Source: Ectothiorhodospiraceae bacterium
GTDB taxonomy: Bacteria > Pseudomonadota > Gammaproteobacteria > HK1
NCBI GenBank assembly: GCA_024234875.1
Contig: JACKNM010000014.1
Location: 62,001-126,000, forward strand
Length of the DNA: 64,000 nt
Direction: 5' to 3'
Part shown: in pieces, positions 52,839 to 61,114 of the stretch
How the letters are laid out: every line of letters begins with the position of its first letter
Position numbering within the stretch: position 1 is the first letter of the stretch
Position numbers and translations under genes: made by a program
Notes under the pieces: generated by a model
Seen by the model: only the letters and a program-made list of their open reading frames with translations
What the model was told of the DNA's origin: nothing
Database searches by the model: none

Positions 52839-53360
52839 CTACCCCGTCGTCACCAGTTGCTTGTAGAAGTACACCGTCGGCTGCAGGCTGCCGTCGGGCG
52901 TGGCGGCATAGTCGGGGATCTCGCCCGCCCGCTGCCAGCCGAGATGGCCGTAGATCGCCTCCGCGGCGGACCCGCGTTGGGTGTCGAGCACCAGCATGGT
53001 GCGGCCGAGTCGTCGCGCCTCGTCCTCGGCCGCGGCCATCAGGGCGCGCGCAATTCCCTTGCCGCGATGCGCCCGATGCACGAGCAGGCGCTGGATCTCC
53101 GCGCGGTGCCGACCGTTCTCGCGGCCGCTCGGCGCGAGTTGAACCGACCCGGCCACCGTGCCATCGACCTCGGCCACCCACAATCGGAGCTCGGGACCGA
53201 GCGCGGACAGCACGTCGCTCCAGTAGTGGCGCGCGCGCTCCGGTGCCAGCGGCGCGAGGTAGCCGACGGAGGCGCCGCCGTCGACGGCGTCGACGAGGAG
53301 CGCGGCGAGCGCATCCACCAGCCCCGGCTCGGCCGCGCTCACCGCCCTGACGGTCGTCAT
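52839..53360 (-). CDS. GNAT family N-acetyltransferase
   Basis: 173 residues from the ATG at 53360. Acetyl-CoA site QRLLVHRAHRGKGIARALM (R/Q-x2-G-x-G/A form) near residue 91 and a later LDTQRGSAAEAIYGHLGWQ typical of GNAT. The substrate is not predictable; the mid-domain resembles small-molecule acetyltransferases. Two bases upstream of grpB-like, so co-transcribed. Confidence 0.88.
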   Translation of the reverse strand: MTTVRAVSAAEPGLVDALAALLVDAVDGGASVGYLAPLAPERARHYWSDVLSALGPELRLWVAEVDGTVAGSVQLAPSGRENGRHRAEIQRLLVHRAHRGKGIARALMAAAEDEARRLGRTMLVLDTQRGSAAEAIYGHLGWQRAGEIPDYAATPDGSLQPTVYFYKQLVTTG

Positions 53361-53504
53361 CGTCGTGTACCTCCGCGGGTGAGAAGGCTCGCGATTCGCG
53401 ATGCTCCAGAGCATGCGTCCACGGCCGGCGGCAGGACAAGGGCCCGACGCGCTCCACCGCCCGCGCGCGGCTCGGCTACCATCGCCCCGGGAGGAGGGTC
53501 GACG

Positions 53505-53903
53505 ATGGAAGTCTCCGACGAGGTGACCGAGCTGCGTGACGCCGTCGCTCGCCTGGTGATGGGGTGGAGTGCGACGCGGATGCCCTGGGCGTACGAGGGC
53601 GTCGCGTCGGTGTGGCACGACGGCGACGGCGTGCCGCTGATGGCCTGCGCCGCATGGCGCCCGGAGGACGACGCCGCGCAGCGCGCGCGGGTGCTGGATG
53701 CCATGGTCCGGCGGGGGTTCGGATTCGAGATCGCCGGCGATGGCGCGCAGACGCGCGTCGCCTTCAGTCGCGACGGCCAGACGATGGCGGTGGCGCTCGA
53801 CGCCGACCGCGCGCGAGCGTTGCTGCGCGCGGCGCTTGCCACCGTCGAAGCCGACCGAGAGACCGGGGATCGGGCACCGGTGGTCGACGGGCCCGCGACA
53901 TGA
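53505..53903 (+). CDS. Hypothetical protein, small alpha/beta
   Basis: 132 residues I do not recognise. The ATG at 53505 has a strong GGGAGGAGG upstream, and the stop overlaps the next gene by four bases (ATGA), which supports expression. The centre has alternating strands (VASVWHDGDGVPLMACAAW, FGFEIAGDGAQTRVAFS) and flanking helices, a pattern resembling small phage-type sandwich domains. No signal peptide or membrane helix. Confidence 0.65.
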   Translation: MEVSDEVTELRDAVARLVMGWSATRMPWAYEGVASVWHDGDGVPLMACAAWRPEDDAAQRARVLDAMVRRGFGFEIAGDGAQTRVAFSRDGQTMAVALDADRARALLRAALATVEADRETGDRAPVVDGPAT

Positions 53904-54526
53904 GCCCGCCGACCACGGACCCGCGCCGAGGGTGGCTGGTCGCCGGCACGGTGGTGCTGGTGGTGATGCTGGTGGTCTCCGGCATCGCACCGCACGAGCG
54001 GCTGACGTGGTTGCTCGAGGTGTTCCCGATACTCGTGGTGGTGCCGCTGCTGTGGGCAACCCACGCCCGCTTCCCGCTGACCACGCTGCTCTACGTCCTG
54101 GTCTTCGTGCACGCCCTGGTGTTGATGCTCGGTGGTGCCTACACCTACGCGCGGGTCCCGATCGGGTTCGAGGTGGCCGACCTGCTCGGCCTCGATCGCA
54201 ATCCCTACGACAAGCTCGGGCACTTCATGCAGGGTTTCGTGCCGGCGGTGGCGGCGCGCGAGATCCTCGTTCGCGGTGCGCACGTCACCGGCCGGCGCAT
54301 GCTCGTGTTCCTCGTCCTCTGCGTGGTGCTGGCGGTGAGTGCCTGCTACGAGCTGCTCGAATGGGCGGCGGCGCTCGGGCTCGGCGCCGATGCCGATTCC
54401 TTCCTCGGCACCCAGGGCGATCCCTGGGACACACAGTCCGACATGTTCCTGGCCCTGATCGGCGGTATCGCAGCCCTCGCGCTGCTCACCCGGCGTCACG
54501 ACCGGCACCTCGCGCGGCTGCCCTGA
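53900..54526 (+). CDS. DUF2238 (YjdF-type) integral membrane protein
   Basis: 208 residues, about six hydrophobic helices. Family motifs: GGAYTYARVPIG, NPYDKLGHFMQGFVPA and a C-terminal GTQGDPWDTQSDMFLALIG. Function unknown. Overlaps the preceding hypothetical gene by four bases; converges on the gamma-glutamyltransferase gene with a 20-base gap. Confidence 0.85.
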   Translation: MSPPTTDPRRGWLVAGTVVLVVMLVVSGIAPHERLTWLLEVFPILVVVPLLWATHARFPLTTLLYVLVFVHALVLMLGGAYTYARVPIGFEVADLLGLDRNPYDKLGHFMQGFVPAVAAREILVRGAHVTGRRMLVFLVLCVVLAVSACYELLEWAAALGLGADADSFLGTQGDPWDTQSDMFLALIGGIAALALLTRRHDRHLARLP

Positions 54527-54546
54527 TCGGCGCCCGGCGCGGCGGG

Positions 54547-56163
54547 TCACACTGCCAGCGCCATCCCGTCGCGGCCGGGATCCGCGGCGCCCCGCACGCC
54601 GCCGGCGGTCACCTCGATGCCGTGCACGCCGGCGAAGGCGTAGCTCGCGAAGCTCCGTTGCACCGCGTATCCCATCGCCTCCAGCGCGCGGCTCACGAAG
54701 CGCGGCACGCGGTTGCTGACATCGATGGTCTCGCTGCGTGTGACCGCGACCCGTGGCGCGCTCACCGCTTCCAGCACCGTCATGTCGAACGCCAGCACGT
54801 TGCTGATCGCCTGCGCGATGGCCTGCGGGATGTAGGTCCCGCCGGGGGCTCCGATGACCAGCCGCGTGCCACCCGCCGCGTCGAACACGATCGCCGGCGA
54901 CATCGAGCTGGTGTAGCCCTTGCCCGGAGCGATGGAGGTCGCCCGACCCGGGCGTGGGTCGAAGATCCCCATGCAGCCGTTCAGCAGGAAACCGCTGCCG
55001 GGGACGATCACCCCGGACGGCGCGCCGAGGGTGTGGGTCATCGACAACGCGTTGCCGTCGGTGTCGAGGGCGCACACCTGGGTGGTGCCGCGCACCTCGC
55101 CGACCGCCGGTAGACGATCGAGGCGCGCGCGCTCGCCGGCGCCGATGGCGGCGGCGTAGGCCGCGATGCGCGCGGGGTCGAGCAGATCGTCGAGCGGGAC
55201 GGTGACGAAGCGCGGGTCGCCGACGTGGGCCCGCTTGTCCCCGTAGGCGCGCGCGATGGCCTCGGCCACCACCCGGATGTGCTCGGCGCTGCCGTGGCCG
55301 AGCGCCGGCAGGTCGAAGTGGTCGAGCGTCGCCAGCGTCTGCAGGAGCTGGACCCCGGAGCCGCCGGGACGGTTGGTGGCGATGCGGTGCCCGCGATAGG
55401 AGCCGGTGAGCGCCGGCTGGCGGGTCACCTCGAAGGCGGCGAGGTCGTCGGTGGTGACCAGCCCGCCGTGGGCCGCCATGTCGGCCGCCAGACGCTCGCC
55501 GAGCACCCCGCGGTACAGCGCGTCGGCGCCGTCGGCGGCGATGATCTCGAGCGTGGCCGCGAGATCAGGGTTGCGGATGGTCGACCCCGGCCGACGCATC
55601 TGCCCGTCCGCCCCGAGATAGAGTGCTCGTCCGGCCTCGGTGTAGCCGAGGATCTCGGCGTTCGGCACCCGACCCTGCGCCGCCTCGTCCTGGGTGGCGT
55701 AGGCGTGGACGTGGGGGCGCACGATCCAGCCCTCGCGCGCGAACGCGATCGCCGGCTCGCACACCGTGGCCCACGGCAGCTTGCCGTGCTCGGAGTGAAT
55801 CGTGTGATAGCCGGCGAGGTTGCCCGGGACCATCACCGCCTGGTGGCCGAGCGCGTTGACCCGGCCCTCGACCACGAATCCGAAGCCGTCTCCGGTCTCG
55901 CCGCGAATGCGGTCGGCCCACATGTCCTCCCTGGCACCGGCCGGCGCGGCGCCGAGGAAGTTCAGGTTCTCGAGCAGGCCTCTGGCCGGGACGTGGACCA
56001 CCGCGCTGCCGACGCCGCCGAGGCCGGTCATCAGCGGGTCGACCACGCCCTGGGTGAGCGCGCAGGCGATGCCGGCGTCGAACGCATTGCCGCCGGCCAT
56101 CAGCATCAGTGCGCCCGCCTCGGCCGCCTCCGGCTGCGCCGCGACGACGATGCCTCGCTTCAT
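54547..56163 (-). CDS. Gamma-glutamyltransferase family N-terminal nucleophile hydrolase
   Basis: 538 residues of the GGT fold. The autocatalytic threonine is expected in VRGTTQVCALDTDGNA (near residue 362), followed by GAPSGVIVPGSGFLLNG and GAPGGTYIPQAI oxyanion/binding segments. Unlike periplasmic GGT of E. coli, there is no signal peptide: it begins MKRGIVVAAQPEAAEAG. That form is common in GGT-like acylases of uncertain substrate. Downstream of the RibA-like gene on the reverse strand (48-base gap). Confidence 0.85.
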   Translation of the reverse strand: MKRGIVVAAQPEAAEAGALMLMAGGNAFDAGIACALTQGVVDPLMTGLGGVGSAVVHVPARGLLENLNFLGAAPAGAREDMWADRIRGETGDGFGFVVEGRVNALGHQAVMVPGNLAGYHTIHSEHGKLPWATVCEPAIAFAREGWIVRPHVHAYATQDEAAQGRVPNAEILGYTEAGRALYLGADGQMRRPGSTIRNPDLAATLEIIAADGADALYRGVLGERLAADMAAHGGLVTTDDLAAFEVTRQPALTGSYRGHRIATNRPGGSGVQLLQTLATLDHFDLPALGHGSAEHIRVVAEAIARAYGDKRAHVGDPRFVTVPLDDLLDPARIAAYAAAIGAGERARLDRLPAVGEVRGTTQVCALDTDGNALSMTHTLGAPSGVIVPGSGFLLNGCMGIFDPRPGRATSIAPGKGYTSSMSPAIVFDAAGGTRLVIGAPGGTYIPQAIAQAISNVLAFDMTVLEAVSAPRVAVTRSETIDVSNRVPRFVSRALEAMGYAVQRSFASYAFAGVHGIEVTAGGVRGAADPGRDGMALAV

Positions 56164-56211
56164 CGGCCCTCTCCTGGTTCGGTAGTGTCGCCGACGCCGT
56201 CGGCGTGCGAA

Positions 56212-57315
56212 TCACTCGTGCAGGTGCCCCGCTCGCTCACGCTTGGTGCGCAGGTAACGAGCGTTGTGGGGGTTCTCGGCCGCGATCAGTGGCATGCGCG
56301 AGCTCACCTCGAGCCCCTCGGCGCGCAGCGCGAGGATCTTCTCGGGGTTGTTGGTGAGCAGTGCGACGCGGCCGACGCCGAGGTCGCGCAGCATCGCCGC
56401 CGCCACGTGGTAGGTGCGCTCGTCGGCCCGAAAGCCGAGGTGGCGGTCCGCCTCCAGGGTGTCGAGGCCCGCGTCCTGCAGCGCATAGGCGCGCAGCTTG
56501 TTGGCGAGCCCGATGCCGCGGCCCTCCTGGTCGAGATAGAGCAGCACCCCGCCGCCGGCGGCCGCGATCTCCTCCACCGAGCGCTGCAGCTGCTCGCCGC
56601 AGTCGCAGCGCAGACTCCCGAGCAGGTCGCCGGTGAGGCAGGCAGAGTGCATTCGCACCGCGACCGGCGCATCCGGGCGGGGCCGCCCGATCAGCACCGC
56701 GACGTGCTCGCCCGCGCCCGGGCCCTCGCGGTAGAGCACCAGGCGGCAGTCGGCATGGCCGGCGAGCGGCACCCGCGCCTCGCTCACCCGGTGGAGCGCG
56801 GTGGCCAGCGCGTCCGGATAGCGGGCGACGTCGTCGACGCCGACGGCGAGTGGGTCGGCGAGAGCGACAGCGGCTGCTCGCGCCTCGCAGACCAGCATCG
56901 CCGGCACCAGTCGCGCGAGCTTCGCCAGCGCGAGCGCCGCACGCTCGGCCGGGCTCGCGTCGCGCACGGTGGGTGGTGGCGACGCCTCGGTCCGCGGATC
57001 GACGCCGGCGAGCCGGCGAAGCACCGCCGGCGCGATCGATCCCGGCAGGGACAGGGCGCGCGCGACCTCCGCCTTCGCGCCGAGGCCGAGCACCTGGGCG
57101 CGCTCCGCGCTCACCACCAGTCGCGCCCCGTCACTCGCGGCGAGCCCCCGCAGCGCGGCATCGGAGCCGGTCTCGACCGCGATCCCCAGCAGGTCCGCCG
57201 CCGCCTCGGCTCCGGCCTCGACGCGCACTGCCCGCCCCCGCCGGATCTCGACCAGCGCCCGGTCGACGCGTATCGCGCCGGGATCGTCCTCGTTGACGTG
57301 CAGCCCGCTCACCAT
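56212..57315 (-). CDS. GTP cyclohydrolase II-like protein (RibA type) with degenerate N-terminal domain
   Basis: 367 residues. The C-terminal half (from about 170) is a full GTP cyclohydrolase II, which opens the imidazole ring of GTP: zinc site CLTGDLLGSLRCDC near 224-237, DQEGRGIGLANKL, and LGFRADERTY. The first 170 residues occupy the place of a DHBP synthase domain but lack its acidic active site, a form I know from alphaproteobacterial homologues. ATG at 57315 chosen. It may be riboflavin ribA, but its company (RibD-type reductase, degenerate PTPS, glycosyltransferase) suggests a side pathway. Confidence 0.85.
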   Translation of the reverse strand: MVSGLHVNEDDPGAIRVDRALVEIRRGRAVRVEAGAEAAADLLGIAVETGSDAALRGLAASDGARLVVSAERAQVLGLGAKAEVARALSLPGSIAPAVLRRLAGVDPRTEASPPPTVRDASPAERAALALAKLARLVPAMLVCEARAAAVALADPLAVGVDDVARYPDALATALHRVSEARVPLAGHADCRLVLYREGPGAGEHVAVLIGRPRPDAPVAVRMHSACLTGDLLGSLRCDCGEQLQRSVEEIAAAGGGVLLYLDQEGRGIGLANKLRAYALQDAGLDTLEADRHLGFRADERTYHVAAAMLRDLGVGRVALLTNNPEKILALRAEGLEVSSRMPLIAAENPHNARYLRTKRERAGHLHE

Positions 57316-57430
57316 GTCCACGCTCGTCGTCGCTCGGGCGGATAGGATACGACCCCGAGCGGAGGATTCCGATGCACTCGGCGGTCTCCGTCGAAATGAG
57401 CGTGGCCGCGACCCCGGACGACCGTGCACG

Positions 57431-58312
57431 ATGACTGACGACGACCCCCGCGCGCGAGCCGAGGCCCGGGCGTGGAGCACGCTACTCGACCTCGCGCGTC
57501 GCCGCCGGGACGAGGCCGCGCGGCGCCCGGTGGCACCGCCGCTCGCCGGCCTGGCCGACGCCGAGGTGCTGCCGGCGCAAGCACTCCTCGACCTCCTTCG
57601 CCCTTTCGCCGAGGCGCCGCCCGGGCGGACCTACGTGCTCGCCCACCTCGGGCAGAGCCTCGACGGGCAGATCGCCACCGCTGCCGGCGACTCACATTAC
57701 GTCAACGGGGCCGAGAATCTCGTCCACCTGCACCGCCTTCGCGCGCTGGCCGACGCGGTGGTGGTCGGTGTCGGCACGGTGGTCGCCGACGACCCGCGCC
57801 TCACCACGCGCCGGGTTCCGGGGCCGAGCCCGGTGCGGGTGGTCCTCGACCCGCGGGCCCGCCTCGGGCCGGATCGGCGGGTCCTGTGTGACCGCGCCGC
57901 GCCCACGCTCGTCGTCCGCCCACCCGGCGGGCCGCGCGCGCCCGGCGACGCGGAGACGATCGAGGTGCCGGTCCACGATGGCCGGCTGGATCTCGAGGCG
58001 CTGCTCGCGGCCCTCGCCGCACGCGGGCTGCACGCGATCCTGGTCGAGGGCGGGGGGATGACGGTCTCGGCATTCCTCGCCGCCGGATTGGTCGATCGTC
58101 TGCACCTCGCGGTCGCCCCCCTGCTGCTCGGTCCGGGTCGTCCGGGAGTCACGGTTCCGGCGGTGGCACGACTGGGCGACGCACTCCGCCCGCCCTGTCG
58201 GACCTGTCAGATGGGCCCCGACGTGCTGTTCGACTGCGACCTCGCCGCCTGGCGGTCCACCGCCAGCACCACGGCTCCGGGCAGCGAGCCGGCCAGCACC
58301 ACCAGACCGTAG
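57431..58312 (+). CDS. Stand-alone RibD C-terminal (pyrimidine reductase) domain protein
   Basis: 293 residues. From about residue 67 it is a RibD_C/DHFR-like reductase: LGQSLDGQIATAAGDSHYVNG, HRLRALADAVVVGVGTV, ADDPRLTTR and ILVEGGG. The N-terminal 65 residues are a charged helical lead, not the RibD deaminase. In riboflavin synthesis this domain reduces the ribosyl of the GTP-derived pyrimidine with NADPH. Divergent from the RibA-like gene. The last 105 bases overlap, tail to tail, the UPF0104 gene, so its final residues (after FDCDLAAW) look accidental. Confidence 0.85.
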   Translation: MTDDDPRARAEARAWSTLLDLARRRRDEAARRPVAPPLAGLADAEVLPAQALLDLLRPFAEAPPGRTYVLAHLGQSLDGQIATAAGDSHYVNGAENLVHLHRLRALADAVVVGVGTVVADDPRLTTRRVPGPSPVRVVLDPRARLGPDRRVLCDRAAPTLVVRPPGGPRAPGDAETIEVPVHDGRLDLEALLAALAARGLHAILVEGGGMTVSAFLAAGLVDRLHLAVAPLLLGPGRPGVTVPAVARLGDALRPPCRTCQMGPDVLFDCDLAAWRSTASTTAPGSEPASTTRP

Positions 58313-59154
58313 ACGAGCGCGCAGAGCACGCCGTCGGCGGGCGGGCGGTCGAGCAACGGCCAGGCGGCGGCGGCGGCGACCTCGCGCAGCCCGAACCCAC
58401 CGATGGAGACCGGCAACGCCATCGCGTAGAGCACCGCGGGGACCCCGAGGAGGAGCGCCAGCGGGCCGAGCGCGACCCCGAGTGCGCCCGCCACCGCCGC
58501 GAAGCAGCCCAGGTAGCAGGCGATCACCGCCGCAGACAGTGCGACCTGGGTCAGCAACGGACCTGCGGGCCAGAATGCCCGCGCCGCGTCCGCGCCGAGG
58601 GCGGCGAGCGCGCGGCGTGGACGCGTGCCGAGGGCGGCGAGCCCGACCACCGCGACGACGGCGACCGCGAGGCCGACCACCACCAGCCCCAGCGGTGCCG
58701 CGCGCTCGGCGCCACCGCCGATCGCGAGCGCGACGCCCGCCAGCACCACCACCGCCAGCGCCACCTGCCCGGCTGCCCGCTCGATGACCACCGCGTGCAC
58801 CGCGACGCGCAGCCTTCCCGCGCCGGCGCGGCCGTGGCGCCAGGCCCGCAGAGCGTCGCCCGCCATTCCCGCCGGCATGGTCGCGTTCAGCAGGCTCGCC
58901 ACGTAGTACTCGCGCACCGCGGTGGCGGCGTCGAGCGTCGCCCCGAGACGCTGCGCGGTGAACGCCCAGCGGGCAGCAGAGAGCAACTGCATCGGCACCG
59001 TCGAGGCGAGCGCGAGCGCGAGCCAACCCGGGTCGGCGGCGCCGAGCCGCGAGAGGCCCTGGGTGCCGCCGGCGAGATCCCACGCCAGCGCGAGTGACGC
59101 CACCGCCACCGCGATGCGCAGCCAGTCGCCCCGACGTGGCCGGGAGATGGTCAG
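58207..59154 (-). CDS. UPF0104 / lysylphosphatidylglycerol synthase-like transmembrane protein
   Basis: About 315 residues with eight hydrophobic helices and the family segments REYYVASLLNATMPAGMAGDALR and LPVSIGGFGLREVA. The start is unusual. No ATG, GTG or TTG precedes the first helix. A CTG at 59154 overlaps the upstream stop as CTGA, in the same way as the ATGA and GTGA junctions of this operon, and leaves a basic N-terminus before the helix. The nearest GTG (59109) would cut into that helix. Relatives include MprF membrane domains and AglD/flippase-like proteins, so lipid-linked transport is possible. Confidence 0.75.
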   Translation of the reverse strand: MTISRPRRGDWLRIAVAVASLALAWDLAGGTQGLSRLGAADPGWLALALASTVPMQLLSAARWAFTAQRLGATLDAATAVREYYVASLLNATMPAGMAGDALRAWRHGRAGAGRLRVAVHAVVIERAAGQVALAVVVLAGVALAIGGGAERAAPLGLVVVGLAVAVVAVVGLAALGTRPRRALAALGADAARAFWPAGPLLTQVALSAAVIACYLGCFAAVAGALGVALGPLALLLGVPAVLYAMALPVSIGGFGLREVAAAAAWPLLDRPPADGVLCALVYGLVVLAGSLPGAVVLAVDRQAARSQSNSTSGPI

Positions 59155-60026
59155 GCGAGCTCCGCCAGCAGGTCGAGGTGGCCGACGATGAGTGCGGCGT
59201 CCGCGGTGCCGGCGAGTCGGGCGCGGTCGTCGGACCAGGCCCGGAGCGCATCGCGTCGGCCGGGCTCCAGGTCGCTGGCGGCCCGACACCACCCGTCGGC
59301 CAGAGCCCGAGCCAGCGGCGCATCGTCGGCCCCCAGTCGCCAGTCGCTGGTGGCGGTGTGCACCGTGTATCCGGCATCTCGCAGCAGTGCGGCGGCGACC
59401 GCGACCGCAGTCGGTCCGAGGGCGGGACCGAAGCCCTTGTCGGTGCCCTGGTGTCGGTCGTGCAGGCGGTGGACCGTGGAGTCGTCGGGCAGCGCCGGCG
59501 ACCACGCGACTCGCCCGTCGTAGGTGAGGGCGAGGAGCAGTGACGCTCGCGCGGCGGCGCAGCGCGCGACCAGGGCCTCGAGCCAGCGCCGTGAGACCAG
59601 GTCGACGAGGGCCGAGGCGGTGACCAGGGCCTGCTCCGGGATGGCGACTGCTGCCAGGTCGCGGGCCAGATCGACCCGTCTCGGATCGGCGACGAGCCGT
59701 GTGCCACCGGCTGTCTCCAGGGCCAGCCGCCCGGTCGTCACCGATGCCTCGACGACCTTCCCCGCCCAGCGCGCGAGCCGCCGGCGCGCCGCCGCCAGCA
59801 GCGCCGGGTCGTCGTCGAGCAGGTGCCAATGCTGAGGCCCGGGCAGGCGGGGTGCGAGCCAGCGCAAGTTGGCCCCACTCCCGCAACCGAGGTCGACCAC
59901 CTCGAGCGGGGCGTCGCGCGGGCGGTCGGCGAGCTGGCGCGCGAGCAGGCCCGCGAGCTCCCGGCTGCGGGCCGCCGAGTCGGCCGGCTCCCGCAGCGCC
60001 AGCCAGTCCTCGCTGAAGCCGGTCAC
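59151..60026 (-). CDS. Class I SAM-dependent methyltransferase
   Basis: 291 residues. Motif I VVDLGCGSGANLRWLAP near residue 43 and an acidic motif (HLLDDDPALL) define a Rossmann-fold SAM enzyme. A later TASALVDLVSRRWLEALV resembles small-molecule methyltransferases. It overlaps the glycosyltransferase gene upstream by four bases (ATGA) and the UPF0104 gene downstream, so it is part of a tight four-gene operon. Substrate unknown. Confidence 0.85.
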   Translation of the reverse strand: MTGFSEDWLALREPADSAARSRELAGLLARQLADRPRDAPLEVVDLGCGSGANLRWLAPRLPGPQHWHLLDDDPALLAAARRRLARWAGKVVEASVTTGRLALETAGGTRLVADPRRVDLARDLAAVAIPEQALVTASALVDLVSRRWLEALVARCAAARASLLLALTYDGRVAWSPALPDDSTVHRLHDRHQGTDKGFGPALGPTAVAVAAALLRDAGYTVHTATSDWRLGADDAPLARALADGWCRAASDLEPGRRDALRAWSDDRARLAGTADAALIVGHLDLLAELA

Positions 60027-61114
60027 CGCGGTGCCGCCACGATATCGAGCTCGGCCTCGAAGTGAGCGCTTGCTTCGTCCCAGGTCGGCAGCCGCGCGCG
60101 GTGCGCGCGCGCACCCGCCCGGAGCCGGGACCGTAGCGCCGAATCGGTGAGAACGCGCTCCAGGGCATCGGCCAGCGCCCCGACATCGCCCGGTGGCACC
60201 AGCACACCGGCATCCGCCGGGACCGTGCTCGGGATGGCGCCGGCGCGGGTGCTGACCACCGGCAGGCCGCGGGCCAGGGCCTCGGCCAGCGCCATCCCGT
60301 AGCCCTCGTGCCAGGATGCGAGCACGAAGACGTCGGCCCGGTCGTAGTGGCTCGCCAGCGCCGACTCGTCGATCTCGCCCGGCAGGTCCACTCGGGCGTC
60401 GAGGCCGAGCGCCGCCACGCGGGCACGCAGACGGCTGGTGGTGTCGGGACTGCGGTCGATGGCGCCAGCGCAGACGAGATGCCAGGCCGCTCCCCGAAGG
60501 CGCGCCAGCGCCTCGATCAGCACCTCGTGTCCCTTGCGCGGGGTGATGGCGCCGACCGAGAGCAGGGCGAGCCCGTGGCGCGCGGGATCGGCCGTGCCGC
60601 GGGCGAGCGGGGCCGGGTCGGTCCCCGGCTCGACCACGCCGACGGCCTCTCGCGGCACGCCGTAGGTGGCGAGGCCGGCGGCGGTGGTGTGGCTGGTGAC
60701 GATGATCCTTCGGGTGGCGGCCAGCGCCGCGCGCTCGCTCGCCGCCAGCTCGACCGCGCGGGCCGGCTCGAGACCGGTCTCCTCGGCGAGCGGGTGGTGG
60801 ACGAGGCCGATCAGCCGCAGGCGGTCACGGTGGGCGCTCGCCTCACGCGGCATCGCGCCGAGCGCGAGCCCGTCGATCACCGCGAGGCTGCCCTCGGGAA
60901 GCATCGCCAGGGTCCGATCGGCGGTGTCGAGCGCGGCCCGGCCCGGGTGCGGGAAGGATGCGTCGAGGGCGTGCACGGTCACCGCCCAGCCGCGCGCGCG
61001 CAGGCCCTCGACGATGCGCCGGTCGTAGAGATACCCGCCGGTGCGGGTGCGTGGATCACCCGGGAGCAGCAGGTGCAGCTCCCGGGTCGGGACCGCCGAT
61101 GAGCGAGCGCTCAC
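60023..61114 (-). CDS. GT4-family glycosyltransferase
   Basis: 363 residues, GT-B fold. RTRTGGYLYDRRIVEGL is the acceptor-domain start; the donor site shows GAITPRKGHEVLIEAL and the E-x7-E motif in ASWHEGYGMALAEALA, followed by GLPVVSTRAGAIPS. Retaining glycosyltransferase using a nucleotide sugar; the acceptor is unknown. The GTG at 61114 overlaps the stop of the PTPS-like gene (GTGA). Its placement between a pterin-synthase-like protein and a methyltransferase suggests a small-molecule acceptor. Confidence 0.87.
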   Translation of the reverse strand: MSARSSAVPTRELHLLLPGDPRTRTGGYLYDRRIVEGLRARGWAVTVHALDASFPHPGRAALDTADRTLAMLPEGSLAVIDGLALGAMPREASAHRDRLRLIGLVHHPLAEETGLEPARAVELAASERAALAATRRIIVTSHTTAAGLATYGVPREAVGVVEPGTDPAPLARGTADPARHGLALLSVGAITPRKGHEVLIEALARLRGAAWHLVCAGAIDRSPDTTSRLRARVAALGLDARVDLPGEIDESALASHYDRADVFVLASWHEGYGMALAEALARGLPVVSTRAGAIPSTVPADAGVLVPPGDVGALADALERVLTDSALRSRLRAGARAHRARLPTWDEASAHFEAELDIVAAPR

